Below are positions 7,182 to 14,405 of a stretch of 14,405 nucleotides of DNA, piece after piece; the first letter of the stretch is position 1; each line of letters begins with the position of its first letter. Source of the DNA: a bacterium (GTDB taxonomy: Bacteria; Chloroflexota; Limnocylindria; Limnocylindrales; Limnocylindraceae); assembly GCA_009919365.1 (NCBI GenBank), contig RGBZ01000014.1, forward strand, positions 1-14,405, read 5' to 3'. The translations under genes and the position numbers were made by a program. Under the pieces are notes generated by a model. It did not search any database. It was not told the origin of the DNA and saw only the letters and a list, made by a program, of their open reading frames with translations.

Positions 7182-8302
7182 GCGATCAGGGCGGACTCCC
7201 ACCCGTACTGGTGCTCTTCGGCGGTACGAGCGCGGAGTCCGATGTCTCGGTGATCTCGGGCACCGCCATTGCAGCAGCACTGCTCGATGCCGGCCTTACC
7301 GTCGCTCAGGCGCACATCGCACGAGACGGTTCACTCCGCCAGGTGCCCGCGGGACACCGTCGTGGCGACCTCTCGGGCGCTGCATACACGGATCTCTCCG
7401 CGCCAGCACTACTCGGCGTGCAGCCCGTGGCTCTCGATGCGTATCTTCGCGGCGTTGCAGCATCGGCTCCAGCAACGATCGTCATCCCCGCGCTCCATGG
7501 CCCTGGTGATGAAGATGGCACGATCGCCGCAGCGGCCGCGGCCGCTGGGTTGAACTATGTCGGCGACGCACCTGCGGTTGCCGCGCTCGGCATGGATAAG
7601 CCGGCCTTTAAGGCGCTCGCGCGCAAACACGGCGTGGCAACACTCCCCGAGCTCGTCATCACGCAGCGCGAATGGTCAGCAGACCGAGCGGGCCTCCTCC
7701 GTACGATCGCCGCATTTGCCGCCGAACACACCGCGGATGGCGCGCTCATTGGTAAGCCTGCGGCACACGGATCATCAATCGGCATGAAGATCGCGCATGC
7801 ATCTGAAGAGTGGGGAGACGCCGTCGATGAGGCGCTGCGTTTCGGTGACCGCGCCATGCTTGAGCCGTACCTGGAGCGCGCCCGCGAACTTGAAATTGCG
7901 GTGCTCGAGCGCACCGACGGCACGGTGCAGGCGTTCGGACCTGGCGAGGTCTTCCCTGGTCGCGAGTTCTACGATTACGACGCAAAGTACGCACCAGGAG
8001 TTTCCCGCACCACGATGACCAGCGATCTTCCTGCTACGGTGGCAGACGAGATGCGTGCCGCCGCCGTGACACTCTTTGCTGCTGCGGAGAGCCGCGGCCT
8101 CTCGCGCATGGACTTCTTGATGGCGCGCAGCGGCGATCGAGCCGGCCGCTGGTACCTCTCTGAGGTCAACACCTTCCCAGGCTTCACGCCCATCTCGCTC
8201 TTCCCTGCGCTTGTCATGGCAAGTGGCATGAGTTTCACGGAACTGTGCCGTGAGCTTGTGGCTGCAGCCGCTGCCCGCCCCGCACTGCGGACCACGCGAT
8301 GA
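7178..8302 (+). CDS. ddl: D-alanine--D-alanine ligase Ddl
   Basis: ATP-grasp ligase joining two D-Ala molecules; the dipeptide is the substrate of MurF. Visible elements are LFGGTSAESDVSVISG near the N-terminus, ALHGPGDEDGTIA, GMDKPAFK, and the ATP-grasp lysine in KPAAHGSSIGM (K193). They are followed by RELEIAVL, EFYDYDAKY, SRMDFL and the metal-binding EVNTFPGFTP with E329 and N331 (most family members have EIN). The 374-residue length fits. The GTG start is in a GTGA overlap with the murB stop, and a GGGGAG lies 8 bases upstream at 7164-7169. The stop overlaps the ftsQ ATG. D-Ala-D-Lac specificity (vancomycin-resistance type) is not suggested by the EFYDYDAKY loop, though specificity cannot be settled by eye. 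Confidence 0.95.
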   Translation: MSDQGGLPPVLVLFGGTSAESDVSVISGTAIAAALLDAGLTVAQAHIARDGSLRQVPAGHRRGDLSGAAYTDLSAPALLGVQPVALDAYLRGVAASAPATIVIPALHGPGDEDGTIAAAAAAAGLNYVGDAPAVAALGMDKPAFKALARKHGVATLPELVITQREWSADRAGLLRTIAAFAAEHTADGALIGKPAAHGSSIGMKIAHASEEWGDAVDEALRFGDRAMLEPYLERARELEIAVLERTDGTVQAFGPGEVFPGREFYDYDAKYAPGVSRTTMTSDLPATVADEMRAAAVTLFAAAESRGLSRMDFLMARSGDRAGRWYLSEVNTFPGFTPISLFPALVMASGMSFTELCRELVAAAAARPALRTTR

Positions 8303-9387
8303 GCGATCAGAGGCGAGCAGGGGGTGGTCGCGGACAACACCGCGGCGCTGGTGCACGTCCCTTTAAGCCTGGCGAAGCGCCACTCGGCGTCCGCCCTGGC
8401 CTCGCGGGGGCTCGACGACGTGCGGGGGTGAGTTCCGTCGGGGGCTCAGCGAATCGCCGTGCCAACGAAGAGCCCAGCCCATCTTCAGGGCGAGGCTCGC
8501 GCCTCACCCCTGGCGCCGCCGCTCAACTGCGTCGCCTGGCGCTGGGCGCCCTCTTGATCGCGTCGTTCCTTCTGCCACCCGTGGCAGCGCGTGCCAGCCT
8601 CACGACGGTCAGCCGCATCGCTGTTCTTGGCACCCTGCTCCTTGATTCCGACGCCGTGATTGCGGCGGCCAACATTCCGATCGGGAGCAGTTTGCTCGGG
8701 GTCAACCTGCGCGCGGCAGAGGAGGGGGTGGCAGCACTACCGCTGGTCGCATCTGTGCGGGTCAGCGCGGGGCTCCCTGATGGGATTCAGATTCGGGTGC
8801 GTGAGAAGTCACTCCTGCTGCGTTGGCAGATCGGTGATCGGATCTATGCGGTCACCGAGCGCGGCGAACTCCTTGGCGAAACCACGTCACTCGATCTCGC
8901 ACCATCCGCGGCGGCCGCGCTTGCCGCAGCCCCTCTACTCCATGACGATCGCGCGCCCAGCCCGCTCCCGGCGGCGGGAGCACTGACCGCGACGGAGCTT
9001 GATGTGGCCACGCGCCTCGCCTCGCTAACGTCGGAAGACCTCGGCACCGCTGCCACGATGCTGGCACTCCGACTGACCGGCGACTTTGGCTTTGTCGTTG
9101 AGGCAACTGGACCATCAGTTGAGTGGATCGCGGTCTTCGGCATCTATTCCGTAACGATTCGCCCAACGAGCATGATCCCGGGCCAGGTTCGGCTGTTGCG
9201 CAGCTTGCTGGCCGGCCGCGAGACCCGCATCGGCTGGGTGATCCTCGCGGACGACCAGGCTGGCACCTACACCGCAAAGGGTGTGCGCCCGCCCCCGCCA
9301 GGCATTGAGCCGAGCCAAAGCCCGAGTCTGAGCCCCGGCCCCTCTGATCCATCGCCAAGCCCCTCAGCCCCCACGGTGATTCCGTGA
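8299..9387 (+). CDS. ftsQ: Cell division protein FtsQ/DivIB with POTRA domain
   Basis: Bitopic divisome scaffold protein. About 75 residues of Arg/Gly/Ser-rich cytoplasmic N-terminus precede one membrane helix at about residues 79-97 (LALGALLIASFLLPP). A POTRA domain follows at about 103-171 (VSRIAVLGTLLLDSDAV, then GVNLRAAEEGVAALPLVASV, then V-R-E-K). The beta domain includes YAVTERGELLG, W-I-A-V-F-G-I-Y-S-V and IPGQVRLLRSLL. The last 36 or so residues are a Pro/Ser-rich tail (repeated P-S-P-S) predicted to be unstructured and outside the membrane. Total length is 362. The family is poorly conserved, so the call rests on topology, POTRA pattern, the F-G-I-Y...P-x-Q-V element and position before ftsA. 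The ATG is in an ATGA overlap with ddl without an obvious Shine-Dalgarno, suggesting translational coupling. Confidence 0.9.
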   Translation: MSDQRRAGGGRGQHRGAGARPFKPGEAPLGVRPGLAGARRRAGVSSVGGSANRRANEEPSPSSGRGSRLTPGAAAQLRRLALGALLIASFLLPPVAARASLTTVSRIAVLGTLLLDSDAVIAAANIPIGSSLLGVNLRAAEEGVAALPLVASVRVSAGLPDGIQIRVREKSLLLRWQIGDRIYAVTERGELLGETTSLDLAPSAAAALAAAPLLHDDRAPSPLPAAGALTATELDVATRLASLTSEDLGTAATMLALRLTGDFGFVVEATGPSVEWIAVFGIYSVTIRPTSMIPGQVRLLRSLLAGRETRIGWVILADDQAGTYTAKGVRPPPPGIEPSQSPSLSPGPSDPSPSPSAPTVIP

Positions 9388-9467
9388 TGGTGCAGACAGG
9401 GCGGGGCGTTCGGGTGAGCAGGGGTATGATGCGCAAGATGAGCGCACAGTGTGGAGGGAACAACTAA
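9387..9467 (+). CDS. Candidate 26-residue small ORF filling the ftsQ-ftsA gap
   Basis: An ATG at 9387 shares one base with the ftsQ stop (TGATG). The frame stays open for 26 codons and ends in TAA at 9465-9467, immediately before the ftsA ATG (TAAATG). A GGTGA at 9375-9379 lies 7 bases upstream of the start. The predicted peptide is basic and has three internal Met codons (at 9426, 9429 and 9438) that could serve as later starts. I recognise no family. A frame this short can be open by chance in G+C-rich DNA, so this is a candidate leader peptide or coupling ORF only. Confidence 0.25.
   Translation: MVQTGRGVRVSRGMMRKMSAQCGGNN
9425..9430 (+). promoter_or_regulatory. Possible -10 element upstream of ftsA
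   Basis: TATGAT matches the sigma70 -10 consensus TATAAT at five of six positions and lies 37 bases before the ftsA ATG. No -35 hexamer is visible at 15-19 bases upstream and there is no TGn extension. It is only a candidate for a secondary ftsAZ promoter. Confidence 0.25.
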
Positions 9468-10709
9468 ATGGCAGAAGAGCGCTACACAACCATCGCCGCA
9501 ATTGATATCGGCACATCAAAGGTGTCGTGCGCCATCGCACACATCGGCGGTGAGAACGGCTCCATCAGCGTTATTGGTAAGGGGACCTACCCGAACCAGG
9601 GGATGCGTAAGGGCGTAGTCACCGATATCGAGAAGACGGGGGCTGCCATTCGTGCCGCCGTTGATGCCGCCGAGCGCCTCTCCGGCTATCACATTGAACA
9701 CGCCACCATCACCATCTCTGGTAACCACGTGCTTGGGGTGAACACGAGCGGTCAAGTTGCCGTCGCCAACCCTGATCGTGAGATTCGCGATGACGATGTG
9801 GACCGCGTCCTTGAGGTTTGCCGAGCGATTGAGGTTCCGAACTCGCGAATGCTGCTTAACGTGTTGCCATCGTCGTACATCGTTGACGGGCAAGAGGGGA
9901 TTCAGCAGCCTCGTGGCATGATCGCCTACCGACTTGAGGCGCGCGCACACCTGATTACCGCCGGCAGCACCGCTGTGCAGAACCTTGAGAAGTGCGTGCA
10001 GGCAGCGGGCATCGCCGTCGATGACTATGTGCCGGCGTCGCTTGCCGCCGCAGAGCTCACACTCACCGAAACTGAGCGCGAGCTCGGGACGGTCCTCGTC
10101 GATCTTGGTGCAGAGACCTGCGACATCGCGATCTTCCATCAGAACGCTGTTGTCTATACAGCGGTCCTCCCGATTGGTGGCGCATTCATTACGCGCGACG
10201 TCGCAATCGGCCTCAAGACGAGCCTGCTCGCCGCAGAAGAGTTGAAGATGTCGTACGGCACGTGCGATCCGCGCACCGCGAGTGACGCCGAGCAGTACAA
10301 CGTTCCAGACGAACCAGCGGGCCGTCGCATTGGTCGACTTGAGCTCGCCCGAATCATTGAGCCGCGCATGAGCGAGATCTTTGAACTGATCGCTGGCGTG
10401 ATCGCCAGCGCCGGTCCAGAGGTGACTAGCGCCGGCGTCGTCCTCACGGGTGGCGGCTCGCAGTTAGAGGGTGTTGAAGCCCTTGGGCGCGAGATCCTGA
10501 AGGCGCCAGTGCGCGTCGCTTCGCCAACTGGCCCACTCCTTGGGATCCTCGACGAGTTCCGCGGGCCAGGACAGGCAGCCGTGCTCGGCCTCTTCTCGTG
10601 GGTCGCCCGCGGGCTTGATGAGGCGGGGATCGCTGAAGAGCCAGCCGCAGGGTTGCCCGGGCGCATCGTCGGCGGATTCCGCAACCTGATCGGGCGCATT
10701 CGGGGGTAG
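9468..10709 (+). CDS. ftsA: Cell division protein FtsA (actin-like FtsZ membrane anchor)
   Basis: Actin-fold ATPase that tethers FtsZ filaments to the membrane and recruits later divisome proteins. The 413 residues show phosphate-1 motif AAIDIGTSKV at about 10-19, the FtsA-specific 1C domain (GMRKGVVTDIEKT, then HATITISGNHV, then NVLPSSYIVDG), phosphate-2 motif VDLGAETCDIAIF at about 210-222, GLKTSLLAAEELK, and the adenosine motif VVLTGGGSQLEG near 324. A short C-terminal amphipathic stretch (LPGRIVGGFRNLIGRIRG) fits the membrane-targeting helix. Phosphate-2 reads GAET rather than the common GGGT. The ATG has a clean GGAGGG at 9453-9458, 9 bases upstream. Presence of ftsA argues against a typical actinobacterial dcw cluster. 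Confidence 0.96.
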   Translation: MAEERYTTIAAIDIGTSKVSCAIAHIGGENGSISVIGKGTYPNQGMRKGVVTDIEKTGAAIRAAVDAAERLSGYHIEHATITISGNHVLGVNTSGQVAVANPDREIRDDDVDRVLEVCRAIEVPNSRMLLNVLPSSYIVDGQEGIQQPRGMIAYRLEARAHLITAGSTAVQNLEKCVQAAGIAVDDYVPASLAAAELTLTETERELGTVLVDLGAETCDIAIFHQNAVVYTAVLPIGGAFITRDVAIGLKTSLLAAEELKMSYGTCDPRTASDAEQYNVPDEPAGRRIGRLELARIIEPRMSEIFELIAGVIASAGPEVTSAGVVLTGGGSQLEGVEALGREILKAPVRVASPTGPLLGILDEFRGPGQAAVLGLFSWVARGLDEAGIAEEPAAGLPGRIVGGFRNLIGRIRG

Positions 10710-10740
10710 CCCAACCGGCCGCGAAGAGCGGGCGAGGCGC

Positions 10741-10749
10741 TGCTACACT
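10741..10749 (+). promoter_or_regulatory. Possible extended -10 promoter for ftsZ
   Basis: TGCTACACT fits the extended -10 pattern TGnTAnnnT, with TACACT as hexamer at 10744-10749. Transcription would start near 10756, giving a leader of about 80 bases that carries the hairpin described next. No good -35 is visible, which extended -10 promoters may tolerate. Confidence 0.35.
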
Positions 10750-10768
10750 TCGCGGGATCGGCGGGAGG

Positions 10769-10813
10769 GCGTCGTCTAAACGGGGCTAGCCCCGGGCGAC
10801 GCAGAGTCGGGGC
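10769..10813 (+). promoter_or_regulatory. Two-tier hairpin with an alternative pairing in the ftsZ leader
   Basis: An outer stem pairs GCGTCGTC (10769-10776) with GGCGACGC (10795-10802), eight pairs including one G-T. Inside it is the perfect palindrome GGGGCTAGCCCC (10782-10793). The shared arm GCCCCG (10789-10794) can instead pair with a second CGGGGC at 10808-10813, which would disrupt the first structure. There is no run of T afterwards, so it is not a standard terminator. It lies 10-37 bases before the ftsZ Shine-Dalgarno. A regulatory role is inference from the pairing only. Confidence 0.4.
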
Positions 10814-10838
10814 AACAGGTCCGGAGGGCATGGAGTCG

Positions 10839-12050
10839 ATGGCAGCGCAGACCGAGAATTTCGCGCTTATTCGCGTCGTTGGTGTCGGCGGCGCAGGATC
10901 CAACGCCGTCAATCGCATGATTCGTGCCGAGCTCCTCGGCGTGGAATTCATTGCCGTGAACACCGATGCCCAGGCGCTGGTGAAGTCCCACGCCCCAACA
11001 CGTATCCGCATCGGTGATGGAATCTCTCGCGGCCTCGGTGCCGGCGGCGACTCGGCCGTAGGCGAGCGCGCCGCGCAGGAAGACATTGAGAATCTTCGCG
11101 CCGCACTTGAAGGCTCTGACCTCGTCTTTGTGACCGCTGGCATGGGCGGCGGCACCGGCTCAGGCGCAGCTCCTGTTGTTGCCAAGATTGCCAAGGAGAT
11201 CGGCGCTCTCACCATCGGCATCGTCACGAAGCCGTTCGTCTTCGAAGGGAAGCGACGCGCTGCGGTCGCCGAGGCTGCCGTGAACGAACTGCGCAAGCAT
11301 GTTGACACCCTCATCGTTATTCCGAACGAGCGACTCCTGAGTGTCGTAAGCCGACAGACTTCGATGGAAGACTCGTTCCGCATCGCCGATGACGTACTCC
11401 GCCAGGCGGTTAAGGGCGTCAGCGATGTCATCACGGTGCCTGGCATCATCAACCTTGACTTCGCCGACGTGCGCTCGATCATGCGCGACGCTGGCTCCGC
11501 ACTCATGGGCATCGGTCGTGCCAGCGGCGAGAACCGCGCGACCTCTGCCGCTGAGATCGCGATCGCCTCACCGCTCCTCGAAGTTGACATTCAGGGCGCC
11601 ACTGGCGTGCTGATCAACGTCGCCGCGTCGGCCACCGTCACACTCCATGAAGTCAACGAGGCGATCAACCACATCACGGCCCGCGCCGACGACGAGGCGA
11701 ACATCATCTTCGGTACCTCGCTCGACGAGTCGCTCGGCGATGAGATTCAGATCACCGTGATCGCTACCGGCTTCTCGGCTGATCGACAGGGCGCGGCCTC
11801 GAGCCCACGCGCCCCGTACCGAGCCGCAGAGAGTGGCGCATGGAGCCTTCGTGGCGATGGCGTGGCTGTGCAGGAGGCACCGGTATCGAGCTTCACCTAT
11901 ACGCCGGCACCAGCGCCTGAGCCGTCCCCAGTTGCCATTGAAGACGCTGCCGACGAGCCAGCTCCAGTAGTCGCCCCCCAGCCGGAGGAGGTTGATTCGG
12001 GCGATCTCGAGATCCCAGCGTTCCTCCGGCCGCGCAAGCGCATCTTCTAG
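10839..12050 (+). CDS. ftsZ: Cell division protein FtsZ (tubulin homologue)
   Basis: GTPase that polymerises into the Z-ring at midcell. The 403 residues show GVGGAGSNAVNRM at about 15-27, FIAVNTDAQAL at 38-47, the tubulin signature GMGGGTGSGAAP at 101-112, IPNERLL, and the T7 synergy loop NLDFADV at 205-211 needed for GTP hydrolysis. The second domain ends near T-V-I-A-T-G-F. An Ala/Pro-rich disordered linker of about 75 residues leads to a conserved C-terminal peptide DLEIPAFLRPRKRIF that would bind FtsA or other anchors. An ATG at 10830 adds three residues but is only 1 base from the Shine-Dalgarno GGAGGG (10823-10828). The ATG at 10839 has a normal 10-base spacing and was chosen. The gene looks intact. 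Confidence 0.97.
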   Translation: MAAQTENFALIRVVGVGGAGSNAVNRMIRAELLGVEFIAVNTDAQALVKSHAPTRIRIGDGISRGLGAGGDSAVGERAAQEDIENLRAALEGSDLVFVTAGMGGGTGSGAAPVVAKIAKEIGALTIGIVTKPFVFEGKRRAAVAEAAVNELRKHVDTLIVIPNERLLSVVSRQTSMEDSFRIADDVLRQAVKGVSDVITVPGIINLDFADVRSIMRDAGSALMGIGRASGENRATSAAEIAIASPLLEVDIQGATGVLINVAASATVTLHEVNEAINHITARADDEANIIFGTSLDESLGDEIQITVIATGFSADRQGAASSPRAPYRAAESGAWSLRGDGVAVQEAPVSSFTYTPAPAPEPSPVAIEDAADEPAPVVAPQPEEVDSGDLEIPAFLRPRKRIF

Positions 12051-12053
12051 TTG

Positions 12054-12069
12054 CTGGGGGTAACCCCAG
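12054..12069 (+). promoter_or_regulatory. Hairpin with GTAA loop between ftsZ and yggS
   Basis: CTGGGG and CCCCAG form a perfect six-pair stem around GTAA, a GNRA-type tetraloop. It starts 3 bases after the ftsZ stop and ends 3 bases before the yggS ATG. No T run follows, so termination is unlikely. The G-run that could act as ribosome binding site for yggS is inside the stem. Confidence 0.4.
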
Positions 12070-12072
12070 ACG

Positions 12073-12777
12073 ATGCTGAGCGCCGCTGAACTCACCACCC
12101 GCTATCGCAAACTCCTTGAGCGCGTGCGCGCGGCCGGTCCTGCCGAACTGATGGTGGTCACGAAGGGTGTTGCCGCCGAGCAGATCGCCGTCGTCGTCGA
12201 CGCTGGATGCACCCTCTTCGGTGAAAATCGCGTGCAAGAGCTCGAAGCGAAGCGCGTCGCCGTTACCGCTCTGCGACCTGCGGCGAACCTCACCTGGGTG
12301 TTGATCGGCCCGCTGCAGTCCAACAAGGCGCGACGCGCGCTGGAGGTTGCCGACCGCATCGCGACGATTGGGAACGTTGACCTCCTAGAGCGCATCGCCG
12401 CACTCGCGACCGAGCAAGCTAAGCCGATCGAAATCGCGCTCCAGGTGAACGTGGATGAAGATCCAGCGAAATCGGGCTTCACCCCCGAGGGCCTGCGCGC
12501 GGCACTTCCCGCCATCTCCGCCATTGTCAGCGGCGCACCGATCACCCTGGCCGGGCTCTTCACGGTGGGGAGGCTCACCGCAGGCGGGGAGGCGGCACGC
12601 CCAACCTTTGCCCAGTTCCGAACGCTGGCAGCACAAGTTGACGCGGACGCTCAGGCGCTCGGCGTACACCTGGGACCACTGCGTTCGGCGGGAATGAGCG
12701 GCGACTTTGAGGTGGCGATCAGCGAGGGCTCCACCGAGGTGCGGTTGGGGAGCGCGCTCTTTGGGCCGCGCGGGTAG
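12073..12777 (+). CDS. yggS: YggS/YlmE/PROSC-family pyridoxal phosphate homeostasis protein
   Basis: Small PLP-binding barrel protein of the alanine racemase fold, known in the family to affect vitamin B6 and amino acid homeostasis rather than to catalyse a defined reaction. The 234 residues show MVVTKGVAAE with the PLP-binding lysine K31, LFGENRVQE at about 49-56, LIGPLQSNKAR at about 78-87, a Q-V-N-V-D-E-D-P-A-K-S-G-F stretch, and GMSGDFEVAISEGSTEVRLG before the end. The more common spelling of the lysine motif is VSKT. The lysine and FGENRVQE context make the family assignment firm. It is 22 bases downstream of ftsZ, the common genomic position, and has no free Shine-Dalgarno (see the hairpin just upstream). 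SepF, often encoded next, is not present. Confidence 0.94.
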   Translation: MLSAAELTTRYRKLLERVRAAGPAELMVVTKGVAAEQIAVVVDAGCTLFGENRVQELEAKRVAVTALRPAANLTWVLIGPLQSNKARRALEVADRIATIGNVDLLERIAALATEQAKPIEIALQVNVDEDPAKSGFTPEGLRAALPAISAIVSGAPITLAGLFTVGRLTAGGEAARPTFAQFRTLAAQVDADAQALGVHLGPLRSAGMSGDFEVAISEGSTEVRLGSALFGPRG

Positions 12778-12786
12778 GCTGTAGGT

Positions 12787-13041
12787 ATGAGCACGTCAGC
12801 GATCGTTGGTCTCGTTTTCCAGACCCTTTGGTGGGTGATTCTGGGGCGCGTGCTTCTCTCGTGGTTTGATCCCTCTGGCAACTATCGGATCTCGCGAATC
12901 ATCTACGACATGAGCGAGCCGATCCTTGCCCCAGCCCGGCGCATCCTGCCAACGTTTGGTGGCGTGGACTGGTCGCCGCTCGTCACGATGATCGTGCTGA
13001 ATCTGCTTGAGAACTTCATCCTCAGGAGTCTGGCTGGCTGA
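12787..13041 (+). CDS. yggT: YggT-family small membrane protein
   Basis: 84-residue membrane protein of the YggT family, common downstream of yggS/sepF in division clusters; its molecular role is not settled. It shows an N-terminal membrane helix (AIVGLVFQTLWWVILGRVLL, residues 5-24), the family-typical SEPILAPARRILP segment near 41-53, a G-G-V-D-W-S-P motif and a second helix (LVTMIVLNLLENFIL). The start ATG lies 9 bases after the yggS stop with a weak GGT only. Length and motifs fit a complete single-unit YggT. A tRNA gene follows 22 bases after the stop. Confidence 0.9.
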   Translation: MSTSAIVGLVFQTLWWVILGRVLLSWFDPSGNYRISRIIYDMSEPILAPARRILPTFGGVDWSPLVTMIVLNLLENFILRSLAG

Positions 13042-13047
13042 ACCTAG

Positions 13048-13053
13048 TAGAAT
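13048..13053 (+). promoter_or_regulatory. Possible -10 element for tRNA-Val
   Basis: TAGAAT matches the -10 consensus at five of six positions and would place the transcription start about 4 bases before the mature tRNA. No convincing -35 is seen inside the yggT 3' end, so the tRNA may equally be read from upstream. Confidence 0.3.
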
Positions 13054-13063
13054 CTGCGCACGA

Positions 13064-13140
<77 letters not shown>

Positions 13141-13154
13141 TTGTTGCAGCGCTG

Positions 13155-13386
13155 CTAGCCGCTCTTCGCCATCCTTCGCAGCACCGCTGGCATGATCCCG
13201 CCATTGCGGTAGGTGTTTACCTCGTTTGGGCCATCAAGGCGTACGAGTGCTGAGAACTCTTTTGCAGGGCCGGTTGGAGCATCGCTGCTGTCGACGGGCT
13301 GAGCACTGATGCGAATCTCTGAGCGTGCGGTGCAGCTGCCGATGCCGGCGATATCGAAGCGTTCTGTGCCGGTGAGGCCGAGTGAC

Positions 13387-13397
<11 letters not shown>
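13155..13397 (-). pseudogene. acn: Aconitase C-terminal fragment, in a different frame
   Basis: On the - strand, a frame starting at about 13397 encodes the normal end of aconitase. It begins with RSAESLGLTGTERFDIAGIG, continues through a Thr/Ser-rich beta segment and E-F-S-A-L-V-R-L-D, and ends with TYRNGGIMPAVLRRMAKSG and TAG at 13157-13155. The frame differs by one from the main aconitase frame, which stops at 13387. Because its conserved terminal motif (Y-R-N-G-G-I-x-P-x-V-L-R) is intact, this is the real 3' end of the gene rather than chance coding. It has no start codon of its own that makes sense. Confidence 0.85.

Positions 13398-14405
<1,008 letters not shown>

Noticed and set aside
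9301..9384. Repetitive CCC/AGC-rich stretch at the end of ftsQ as a repeat element
   Set aside because: It is the coding sequence for a Pro/Ser-rich tail in frame with FtsQ; there is no regular DNA repeat unit.
10769..10802. Intrinsic terminator between ftsA and ftsZ
   Set aside because: The hairpin has no T-run after it and is followed by the ftsZ ribosome binding site.
10154..11590. Long - strand open frame of 478 codons opposite ftsA and ftsZ
   Set aside because: It lies antisense to two strongly conserved genes, is rich in Arg, Ser, Ala and Pro as expected from the reverse of G+C-rich codons, and shows no family motif.
13146..13155. Palindrome GCAGCGCTGC as a bidirectional terminator between tRNA-Val and acn
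   Set aside because: It has no loop when fully paired, only about three usable pairs, and no T-run on either side.

Overview
This window is the middle and 3' part of a division and cell wall (dcw) cluster from a bacterium with fairly G+C-rich DNA (roughly 60 percent by eye). Reading order on the + strand is murF, mraY, murD, ftsW, murG (broken), murB, ddl, ftsQ, ftsA, ftsZ, a yggS-family PLP-binding protein, a yggT-family membrane protein and tRNA-Val(CAC). The 3' part of an aconitase gene (also broken) converges from the - strand. The layout (ftsA next to ftsZ, ddl beside murB, yggS and yggT downstream of ftsZ, no outer-membrane genes) together with the MurG, MurD and Ddl sequence style suggests a Chloroflexota-like lineage. 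That is inference from memory of the families, not a search. Most Actinomycetota lack ftsA, which argues against them.

Bases 70-9387 form one very tight block. murF, mraY and murD-ftsW are joined by 4-base ATGA/GTGA stop-start overlaps, as are murG-murB, murB-ddl and ddl-ftsQ. The products build UDP-MurNAc-pentapeptide (MurB, Ddl, MurD, MurF), transfer it to lipid (MraY), add GlcNAc (MurG) and polymerise it at the septum (FtsW), with FtsQ as divisome scaffold. ftsA and ftsZ then follow with short leaders of about 80 and 130 bases. Each leader has a strong Shine-Dalgarno, a weak promoter candidate and some unexplained structure: a 26-codon ORF exactly filling the ftsQ-ftsA gap, and a possible alternative-hairpin element before ftsZ. 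No convincing intrinsic terminator was seen.

The most striking observation is that two highly conserved enzymes are each interrupted by an internal deletion with a frameshift. murG lacks roughly 55-60 codons in its centre (HEQN to GNPVR region), and acn lacks roughly 40-45 codons just after GSGSS, including the active-site Arg region. In both, the downstream part is still a recognisable, conserved reading frame. That points either to very recent lesions or to assembly errors. murC (usual between murG and murB) and sepF (usual between yggS and yggT) are absent. I saw no mobile element, CRISPR array or wholly novel system; the unusual content is the broken genes and the leader structures.
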